A stretch of 64,000 nucleotides of DNA from Mastigias papua (lineage: Eukaryota; Cnidaria; Scyphozoa; Rhizostomeae; Mastigiidae), in the NCBI GenBank assembly GCA_964019165.1, contig OZ025272.1, positions 15,661,093-15,725,092 of the forward strand, in the 5' to 3' direction. Positions within the stretch are counted from its first letter, which is position 1; each line of letters starts with the position of its first letter. The notes beneath the pieces are model-generated. The model was not told the DNA's origin. It was given only the letters and a program-made list of their open reading frames with translations, and searched no databases. Shown in pieces: positions 55,624 through 64,000 of the stretch. Position numbers and translations under genes: made by a program.

Positions 55624-58140
55624 AGTTCTGTAGTACCAACAGACTTTTCATATATTTACTGTATATTCAACATAAAGTCAACGTCCCAAGATCTGGGTCA
55701 TATTATCGATGTTATTTCTATAGATCTGAACAATTTATTTTCCGTTGAAACCTTCCAGAAGTTGATTTAACAGCCAGTCTGCTGTTGCTACAACCATTTG
55801 GTTCCTAGATTACTAAGCAAATGAAAGTAGGCGGCCCAAGACTAGAGATCTGTTGAAACAGGATATCATGTTTGTGAAAAGTTCAAACAAAGCATGAACC
55901 CGTTTGCTCTACCATTATAAGTATTCCTTAGGCTGCATGTTTGCATGTTGATTGTGGATGAAAGATGTTACCTACAACAGGACATGAGAGGTATGCTCTA
56001 GCATCTCCTTGTCACCTTTTTTAACTTTGGAGCTGAACGTTGTCAAGAAATAATGCACCTAAGAAGCAACTCAGTAAGGGAAATTTACCTGATTATAACA
56101 TTGACCACCACACTTGAATCAAATTCTTCTATACATAGGAGATTTTACTAGAGGAGAAAATCTCCTTTGGCACCACAGTAAAAAGTTTGCATAACAAGTG
56201 CACCTCATCTGGTTGTACACCCTCCGTTGTTTGGTGGATTTCATCCGGTTAGATTCCAGAAAATCCTCAATTGATAATCAAAGGTGACAGACTCAATCAA
56301 AAAGAAGCGGAAAAAGTCTGCTAGTCTAGACGACATAGTTTTGAAATTTGTTCGTCTCCTCCCAAATTACTTTATTTTATTGCATAGCTTAATCATAGCG
56401 TGTTACGAGATGTATTAAAACTAGTATTCAAAGCTTTCTATTCATGCATTTCATCAAATTATGATTCTGACTATCACCTGCTCGTTTCACAAATCATTTT
56501 CTGTACCTTATATCTATGGGGCTATATCGGAGATATTGAGCTGGTCGTCAAAAGAAAATCGAATCTAGGCCAACACTGCAAACCCACTATAAGATCAAAG
56601 GACAGCTTGCTCTTCGGTCGCAAGTAATAGGACAAAAGAACAATGATGTTGCATAATAAGTTTCTTACCTATGCAATGTTGGCTTTGGTCACCTAGATGA
56701 GAAGCATCTCCCTCTCCCCCTAAAAGCAATGTTGATTTGTACAGCCTTTACACGGAGCAAATAAGTCATATTGCTTTCAGAGAATTGTCATAGACCAAAA
56801 TCCTCAGTTGCTCCAGCATTTAAATTGTTGAAAAAATTCCTCTCAGATTTCAAAAAACGCCCTTCAACTGAAAAAAAACTATGAGAGAGGACGTAACAAA
56901 ATTAAGCAAACCAAGTTGTCTTAAATTATATCTTATTTTTCATGAACCCCTGTGCAATTTTCTCTTAGCATCAAATAGACTAGTTAGTATAACAAGAAAT
57001 TTTGGCACAAGTGTGAGTGGCTCTTAAGGCATAAGGTGTGCCTGAAATGCCGTTCCACATTCCCAATGCTTCATACGCTTCAGTTTTTACATTTAACACC
57101 TATAAGCTGGTAGAGAGTATCTTCCTTTATCCAGTATGGGTGAATTTATAATTTCAGAGAGCTATTCCGATACGCGTAATATTCGGATAACTCAGGATGG
57201 TTGCTTCTTCTTAAGAAAGCGATTAGTCTTCAAATAAAAAACTAAACCAGTAAATATTACCAGCAATTGTGTTAGTTATTGATGGTTCAAAGAAGTTGTT
57301 TGCAGCATTCAGAGATGAGCCAATTTTGTCCGACGCGGCCGAGTCTGAAGAAAAATTGTGGATTTACTATGATCAACTTTTGCCTGATACAAAGTTCTTT
57401 TCAACCCTGCTTGTTTCGCAAGCGAAATTATCACCAACAACACGCTGTTGGGAAAGCGAGGTTCGGGCAAATGAGGATATACTATACTAGTAACTATTAA
57501 GGTTTCGCAATGTTAAATTTACCTTTGTACAGAACTTGATACTCAGAATTCTACTGAGATAATTCCATGAAATGTGCTTTCAAAGTTAGCTACACAGCAG
57601 AAGCTTTGGATCTTGCTGTAAGCGATGGTAACTAAAGGAATAAACATAAATAGTGTAAGCTGAAGGCTGAAATAATATGTGTTGTACCGACCAGAGATTC
57701 TTGATTATCGACATGTGTACAAATATTAGTAGAAGAGAACATAAAGTCCGTGATTTCGTGAGATGATCGATCCTAAATGCAAAAAGTGTGTGAAATGATG
57801 GCAAGTACTTCGGTTTTTGATTCAGGTTAAACGTTGCACCTGCCATGACAAGAAAATTGCTACGGTACCAAGTCAACTGTGCGTGTTGAGTTCCCACGAC
57901 AAAATGTGCATATACTTGCATATATTCATGCTCTGAGGACGATTCGCCGCGTTCACTTTATATCTGATCGACTATCGCATAAATAAACAAAGTAAAAATG
58001 CTCGGGAGATATTTGACATTGCCGATTTGCCGTACTTGATAGTTCTGTTTTACTAGTAATTACCCTGTCATGACTGTGAGGATGGCAAACTTTCGCATTG
58101 GTGAAAGATGACTAAAAAGGGTCCGTCAAAAGCATCATGC

Positions 58141-58178
58141 AAGCCATGAGAATAAGCCATGAGAATAAGCCATGAGAC
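58141..58178. repeat. Short tandem repeat AAGCCATGAGAAT x3
   Basis: Three successive copies of a 13-bp unit, the last slightly altered (AAGCCATGAGACA). Confidence 0.8.
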
Positions 58179-59899
58179 AAGCAACAAAAGCGAAATTAAA
58201 ACCGACAGCCATCATTTCAGTTTGATAATTTGTCCTCAACTGGCTCCCATATATCACTTTGGGACTTCTAGAACTAAAATGTCCTTCCTACAGCTATGTG
58301 CTATTACTCGACTTGTGTATCTTGAAGACCTTCAAGACTGCACGAAAGTAAGAAGACGATAAGTAAGTATAAAGCCTGGTACAAGTGTGGCAGCAGGCGC
58401 AATGCTAAATGAGGCTGTTTTCTGAAAGATCATATTCCGATCTGTCTTGGTGGAAAAAAGGACCTGTGCACTACACCCACCCCTCCAACACACACGAAAC
58501 TTCTGATCTTTTCCATGGTGTTAGGGGCTAAACTAACCATTCTGTGCTAAATTACAACTACCTCTGAATATCTTTTCATTGCTCCTTAATACCCCGAGAC
58601 GAAAAATCATACTTGCATCATGTGTATATACTTTATATGAAAACACATGTTACAATCTCTACCAGCAGCCAATGGGCCCTAGTTACATCATACACCCTAG
58701 CAAAACATATACGTTATAATCTCTAAGAGCAGTCAATGCATTCTTTGCTACAAGACAATCTAAAATATGTTTAAATACTGTAAACAGAGAACTAGTGAAT
58801 TTTCTTTACTAGGTATTCAATTTCCTAGTGAATCAACCAACCTTTTTTAATCGCTACTTGACATTGAAACTCTGAAACTCGTGGATAAATAATCGGTATA
58901 TTTTCGAATTGCCCCCCCCTCCCCTCGAACTAGCTTCGTCATTGAAGCATAATAAGCCCTCCCTTCCAATAAGCCCCAATTAAAGGCGAGGATGGCGCAA
59001 GGAGAGGAATGCTGGGGTAAATAATGCTACCAAAGTGCCGGTAGCGAGCGAAGCAAGCAAATTCTAACGGACCTCACCCTTTAGATTCGTTTGAAATGCC
59101 ATGACTCAAAACGAAATATGGACATGCAAGTTATGAAAGTGCTGACAGTGCATAGTAATTTCCAAAAAGTTAAATGCCCATTGGGGGCTGAGTGAATTTG
59201 TGGTGAGCTACAGTCCTTCAAGGACCCCCGGTTGCGTCATCCCTGACAAGGGAAGATGGTGAAGACACAAGTTATTGACTTAGGTCGCTAGTCTTCGTAT
59301 ATAATGAAAACAAAGGTGTGTAGCAAACTAGCTTTATTTGGCATTTCTCAGACATTTCCAAAGGAATCCTCATGTACCGCCGTTTAGTAACAGCCCCCAT
59401 TCAAAAATGTCAAACTAAATATGCCACAAGGGGGTCACGTCGTGGATCTACGGTTTGCTAGGCCTCATGTATCAAGACGAGCATGCCACTCGTGATATCA
59501 TTACGAGCTTGCCTCTTGTGATCAGCACGTAACATGGACCTTTCTAGCAAATGACAAGCCTGCTATACATAGGGACACCGGAAAGAGGACAGATGGGGGC
59601 AAAGGGTCCTCCTGCCTTTCATTTGGGAGCAGGGGAGCAAAAGTGCCCTTTGCAGAAAAGCTTCAACGTGTTTACTCATTCTCCACCTGACGCTATAAGG
59701 TCTTTGCTGAATCTTGGTAACATTACTTTTATACTACTATAGACTTTTGCATCTGCATTTCTGTTCAGTCAAAGCCAAAATTATCCGGAAGTTATACATA
59801 ATAAATTAAAGTCATTTGTTTGAGTTTAAACTTTATGTTGATACTGCAATGCTCTTTCTGGAGCCAATATTACTACAACTGCCTTGATTAAGGCAATAA

Positions 59900-60418
59900 G
59901 TGAGCGCTCATTATTTATAGCCGGGATGGGGGCTGAAGAAAAAGTATTATGTACACTCAAAAAAATTTTTACCCCAGTATGTGCTTAAGTCAAATTTTCT
60001 TTACCCCGCCGAAGGAAGACAGTTAAACAAGGCTGCATGATACTGCAGTAGATGTTCTCTATTGAAGAATAACCACCCTTGTTTATCTTCTAATAAATAT
60101 GCTTATATTTGTTCATTCAAAACTGGAACTCGTCATTCATGTGAACCAGTAACTTTACAACGTGACAGGCATTTCTCTCAATTCTCTATACCTTCATTTC
60201 TTCAAACTCTTTTACACTCAGCTGGTCAATTCTCTCTTAGTGATAATCCTTTATATTTGACATTCTAGACTTAGGGCTTATGCTTACATATGGCTTATGT
60301 TTTAGATCATCCTTGCATTAAAAAATATTTTGCAAACCTCACCTAGCACACTTTATTTATTCAGTTACCCCACCATTTCTCTTCAGCCCCACCCCGATTA
60401 TAAATGATGACCGCTCCC
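59900..60418. mobile_element. Harbinger-like MITE with TAA TSD
   Basis: The left end GTGAGCGCTCATTATTTATA and the right end, whose reverse complement reads GGGAGCGGTCATCATTTATA, are TIRs. They continue as similar sequence (CCGGGATGGGGGCTGAAGA versus TCGGGGTGGGGCTGAAGAG). TAA flanks both sides (59897-59899 and 60419-60421), fitting the 3-bp TWA duplication of PIF/Harbinger elements. It is 519 bp long with no transposase. Superfamily assignment rests on TSD length and TIR style only. Confidence 0.65.
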
Positions 60419-60485
60419 TAAGATTTTCGATAATGGTGATTGTCATGAGCAAAGTGCTCCATAGCAAAAATCTATCTCTCTTCCT

Positions 60486-60491
60486 TTTATT
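60486..60491 (-). terminator. Poly(A) signal of the Rab-like gene
   Basis: AATAAA on the minus strand, about 45 nt after the stop codon, a normal position for a short 3' UTR. Confidence 0.55.
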
Positions 60492-60535
60492 CCTTCCGGC
60501 ATCCTTGACTATACAAGAGAGTAAAGACTATGGAA

Positions 60536-61192
60536 TCATGTTCTCAATGGTTTGCGCAATTTCGATTGTAAAGTTTTGATCCAAGGCACGAAACTATTGA
60601 GTCGCGATTTTCTGTATGTAACTGGCAATTTTTGCGATTCCTTGACTATATCCTTTCTTGTGGCTCGTTTTGTTAAGATCTCACTAGTAATGCATTGAAA
60701 TAACAGCTCTATATTGTTGTCACTTTTTGCGGATACCTCAAGATGTACCATTTCTTCAAAGTTTGCATAGTTCCGTGCAGTCTTAGATCGCACCTCTCGC
60801 CAAGATTGTGGGAGGTCCTTCTTATTACCAACCAAAATTTTGGACACACAACGTTTAGATTTTGTATTGTTATCAATAAGAGTGTTCCAGTACGGTATAG
60901 TGGCAAAGCTTTCCTGATCTGTGACATCATACACAAAAATAACCGCGTCTACACGATCCAAGTAGCCTTCAATAACCGGCAGAAATTGGTAACTACCAGA
61001 CATATCTAGTAACGTTAAATCGAGTGTTTCACCGTTCAGATCAAACGCCTTTTGATATTTATCTACTCCAATTGTCATCGGTGCGTTTTCATTTGTATGC
61101 TTATTCACAAATCTCCGAGCAATGCTGGTTTTGCCAACGTTGCACTCACCAACCAGAGCTATACGTATTGAAGATTTATTACAATCCAGCAT
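60536..61192 (-). CDS. Rab-like small GTPase, intronless, atypical G3 motif and C-terminus
   Basis: A 218-residue intact single-exon gene. An in-frame TGA lies just upstream of the ATG, which fixes the start. The P-loop is GECNVGKTS (residues about 15-23). Switch I is MTIGVDKYQK with the Mg-binding Thr. G4 is VGNKKD and G5 is EVSAK. The G3 motif is LLDMSGSYQF instead of the usual DTAGQE: the Ala and the catalytic Gln are replaced by Ser. The tail is basic (KSRLNSF..KTLQSKLRKPLRT) and has no cysteine, so it cannot be geranylgeranylated like ordinary Rabs. By length and motifs it belongs to the Rab/Rab-like branch of the Ras superfamily, which controls vesicle traffic. Loss of the Gln predicts slow GTP hydrolysis (inference). 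It lies antisense inside the neurexin-like intron and may be an old retrogene, since it has no introns. No flanking poly(A) or TSD is seen. Confidence 0.85.
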   Translation of the reverse strand: MLDCNKSSIRIALVGECNVGKTSIARRFVNKHTNENAPMTIGVDKYQKAFDLNGETLDLTLLDMSGSYQFLPVIEGYLDRVDAVIFVYDVTDQESFATIPYWNTLIDNNTKSKRCVSKILVGNKKDLPQSWREVRSKTARNYANFEEMVHLEVSAKSDNNIELLFQCITSEILTKRATRKDIVKESQKLPVTYRKSRLNSFVPWIKTLQSKLRKPLRT

Positions 61193-61703
61193 ATTGCTTG
61201 TTCATAAACACACTTCCAACTTCCCTCTGTTGCTTACGTCCCAAAACATCGTACATACATCTGCCTGGTTAGGCCAGAACTGAACGTCATGTAACACAGT
61301 TGAACTTTAGCCCCGTGCGGAGAACATGTCATAACCAACTATTTTCACGCTGACTTCGATTCCACAGTCACTATAATTAGCACGTATTGTGCTGTTATGC
61401 TCTTCATCATGTGTAGCCAGAACAAGGTCCAAACCTCCAAAGACTCGTCAACTGGGACAGTTTAACATCTGTTAAATATAATCCTCACATTTGGATCAGA
61501 ATATTGGAATTATAATCAATGCTGTGACAATACATTTGCCTCAATGTCTGAATATTACCATTTGAATTTTCAAGACAGCAGAGAAAGACAACGCGACTTT
61601 GTACCGTTGCATCACTTCCGTGACGCTATCTACATACACTTTTCATTACATCACATCCCCCAACTCATTGTTGTTGCTGATCTTTTGTACAGAGTACGAC
61701 ACG

Positions 61704-62000
61704 CAGGGGCGCAACTAATGGAGGTCCAAGGGGCCTAGACTCAATGCATTTACTCTAAAGGGTAAAAGTGTCATATTCCTTGGGAAATCGTTCAACTGTT
61801 TATTGTGTATTTGTTGACTAGATCCGCTTATAATTACGATAAAACTTGAAATTGGCGAAACCATGAGACTCCCTGTTGCGTTTCTTCTTTTTCAAAATCC
61901 GAAAAGTATTTGTCAATGCTATATCCTCGTAAATTGTGTACAATAGTTCCCTTCTTGCGGACTAGACTTCTGCCCTCGAAAATCCTTAGTTGCGCGCCTG
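61704..62000. mobile_element. hAT-like MITE, TIRs CAGGGGCGCAACTA / CAGGCGCGCAACTA
   Basis: The left end CAGGGGCGCAACTAATGG (61704 onward) and the reverse complement of the right end, CAGGCGCGCAACTAAGG (ending at 62000), are TIRs of hAT type. No matching 8-bp duplication is visible at the two flanks, so the copy is old or the ends are misplaced by a few bases. It is 297 bp, non-coding, and lies upstream of the Rab-like gene. Confidence 0.55.
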
Positions 62001-63450
62001 GATACTGTATTTTTGCCGCTTTCATTTCTTAATGAGCAGTGCTTGGTCCAAAGGTTACAGGAGGTCTATTCTACTGTTTAAATAATGGTAGTCATATCGA
62101 AGTTCACTCTTGCTACTTGTGGCATTATCTTCTTTGGAGCGTGCATAGGCTACTACTATTCCATTCGGATGCAATGTAGCCTACACTTGTATAACTTACT
62201 GAATGGGAGATTTTATTAAGAAATATTTTTAGGAATACGGAACTTTTTGCCGAGCTTCAAGATTCCTATCTTTTTTGATCTTGAGCCTAAGACCGATTTT
62301 AACTTATTCTTGAATTTTAGCCTTTTTTGAGCATGTATGCTAGGGTAGATCATCTTCTGTACACAAGAAAATAAAATATCTAGGGCCCTGTACAGTAAAT
62401 CATTAAAACTCAAAATCTCAAATTACAGTGGATGGATTAGCATAATCTATGCCTAAAGCTAACATAATGTTGTTTGAAACAGATGTAAATAAAATTTGTA
62501 TCTACAACTTGAGAAATCTGTAATTATGCAAATTTATGCAAAAAATAAGTTGGCACAAGCTAAAGGTTGGGAAATTAATAGCTGCAAAGCTAGTCAAGAA
62601 AAATCAATGAATTTTTCCAGGCAATCAAAACAACATTGTCCATGTTCTCTATTGAGAAAATCCAAATAAATCACATAGGAAATGCAAAACTGACAAATTA
62701 TGCTGTTTCCATGGAAACAGCTGCCATATTGATTAAATGCAAAGAAGAGTAAGCTGCAAAGAAGTAGGGGCATTTCCTGTATGGATATTTATTCACGCTT
62801 CAGTTACTCAGCACGTAGTTGAAGCTGAAGAGCTATTTTAAAGAGCGAAAAGATCGATTGCCTTCAGACTATTTGCAAAGCTATTACGTCATTGGAAAAG
62901 TAATCAATGGTATTTAGTGATCAATTGATAAGTGTCTAGCCACATACATTAAATCGGCTATTCGTGCAAGTGTGAGGTTTTGCTGTTCTGCAAAATATAT
63001 CAATGATTTATCTCAAGAATGCCTTCTAGAGATGTTCCACACAGAAATAAGGGCTTAATACTGAGTATTGAATACCTAGATACTAAAGTTCTTCAAAGCT
63101 ACACCAACAAGGCAAATTACCTTTTAGGTTCATATACATATTTATACTACGTATTGTATTAAAACAAAGATATGCATGTCAAAGCTTTAGATCAAGAGAG
63201 GATTAACTACAATTTCAATTTAAAAGAACAGTTGGAAGGCCCATCTTTAATTACATTTCTATTTCGGATTCCGGGTGCAAATTTATTGTTCCCAGCCCAT
63301 ACTCGAACGTTCGCAAATCGCAGAATGATTGGATATAGATTGAGAACAATGGGTACGCACCCGAGGTTCGACACCCAAATGTACTTAGAGAAGTGCCTTA
63401 AATGAGTTTTTGAGTACATCCCTCTGAAAAAATTAATCTCCTTTTTTCAG

Positions 63451-64000
63451 TTATTCTGCAGACCTTGGCTCCATTGCAGACACGAGTGGCTACCATCAAG
63501 TGATAATTGGTGAGAACGTAGCTGACAACAAGTGGCACGATGTTGTCATTATTCAGGATCAAAAGAAAGTTACCTTGATACTTGACGAACAGAGCAAGTC
63601 CATGGTGGCTCCAGGGCTGTTTACTCGTCTTGATCTAGATATTGTTTTGTATGTAGGTGGCATTAACAGACTTAAGCAACAGAAACACGGAGCTTGGGTA
63701 CCAGAGACCAAACACTTCAAAGGCTGCCTGTCAAACGTTATGTTTCGATCACGTGATATTCTACACAGTGCAAAGTTCAAGCTGTTAAATACAATTACAC
63801 AGGGGCAGGTGGAGTTCCAATGCATTGCAGAAACGTACGAGCCTATGAGCTTTCAAAACAGCAATTCTAAAATACTGCTGCAGAGAGAGAAGGCAATGCA
63901 AGATACAGCGTTGTATATGACACTCAGAACATTCGAGGCCAATGGGATAGTAGCTACGATGTCAACGACCAAAGGTCACGTGACATTAACCATCATTAGT
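63451..64000 (+). CDS. Neurexin-family laminin-G protein, exon 2 (end of first LamG domain, start of next), partial
   Basis: The exon starts after the polypyrimidine acceptor CTCCTTTTTTCAG and completes the Ser codon left open by exon 1. It is open to the window edge (183 codons). It continues the LNS fold: SYSADLGS, DNKWHDVVIIQDQKKVTLILD (the conserved W-H strand), DIVLYVGGINRL, then FKGCLSNVMFRSRDI. QGQVEFQC supplies the second Cys of the usual C-terminal LamG disulfide. This arrangement, followed by EPMSFQNSNSKILLQ and YMTLRTFEANGIVAT, is the start of a second LNS domain with no EGF module between them. It matches the LNS2-LNS3 layout of alpha-neurexins as I recall it, so the gene may encode a protein that starts directly with an LNS2-like domain. 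Confidence 0.85.

Larger units (their letters stand above)
42767..63450 (+). other. 20,684-bp first coding intron of the neurexin-like gene
   Basis: GTAAGA donor, TTTTTTCAG acceptor, phase 2. The two halves of one LamG domain join exactly across it. It hosts a TIR transposon (48059-49822), a GT-rich tract (51240-51340), CAA repeats (53483-53545), a long hairpin (55541-55623), a short tandem repeat (58141-58178), a Harbinger-like MITE (59900-60418), a nested antisense GTPase gene (60536-61192) and a hAT-like MITE (61704-62000). The remainder (42.8-48.0, 49.8-55.5, 55.6-59.9 and 62.0-63.4 kb) is AT-rich DNA in which I see no supported gene. Confidence 0.85.

Noticed and set aside
57269..57500. 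Two overlapping 73-codon plus-strand frames
   Set aside because: Different frames of the same stretch, no recognised domain and no splice partner in frame with the neurexin-like gene.
63172..63405. 77-codon frame just upstream of neurexin-like exon 2
   Set aside because: Exons 1 and 2 already join in phase inside one LamG strand, so an extra exon would break the domain. The frame shows no LamG pattern.

Overview
This is an AT-rich window of nuclear DNA from an animal. Coding sequence sits in short exons with GT..AG introns and matching splice phases. It is surrounded by dinucleotide microsatellites, satellite arrays and many small non-autonomous transposons. The gene content (a YTHDC2 homologue, a neurexin-family LamG protein and a Rab-like GTPase) and the repeat style suggest an invertebrate bilaterian, probably marine. 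The species cannot be told from the sequence alone.

Left edge (1-2967, + strand): the last three coding exons of a YTHDC2-type m6A reader/RNA helicase. They carry the end of the helicase C-terminal region, an Arg/Gly-rich linker, a complete YTH domain and a Pro/Gln/Tyr-rich tail of about 136 residues. The helicase core lies outside the window. One intron holds a hAT-like MITE.

Middle (about 3-42 kb): a gene desert of about 39 kb in which I can support no protein gene. It holds four long (AT)n arrays, two long (GA)n arrays, a CpG-rich 614-bp MITE with TA target duplications, tRNA-derived SINE-like units with (AT)n tails, and a 21-bp GGGACATTTGCAAC minisatellite. It also holds a satellite domain from about 22.2 to 39.1 kb. 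That domain is a family with a period of about 137 bp, interrupted by a 107-bp satellite (25.8-28.1 kb). One recent retroposed insert (32291-32668) has a perfect target-site duplication and a poly(A) tail.

Right part (42462-64000, + strand): the 5' end of a neurexin-family gene. Exon 1 encodes a signal peptide and the first half of a laminin-G domain. A 20,684-bp intron follows, and exon 2 completes that domain and starts the next, running off the window. The intron holds a 1.76-kb TIR transposon with 67-bp perfect TIRs, a 35-bp-stem hairpin, a Harbinger-like MITE, a hAT-like MITE, and an intact single-exon Rab-like GTPase gene on the opposite strand (60536-61192). That GTPase has an altered G3 motif and no C-terminal prenylation cysteine.

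The three genes show no sign of working together. YTHDC2 is an RNA regulator, the neurexin-like protein is expected to be secreted or at the cell surface, and the GTPase is nested within the neurexin-like intron.
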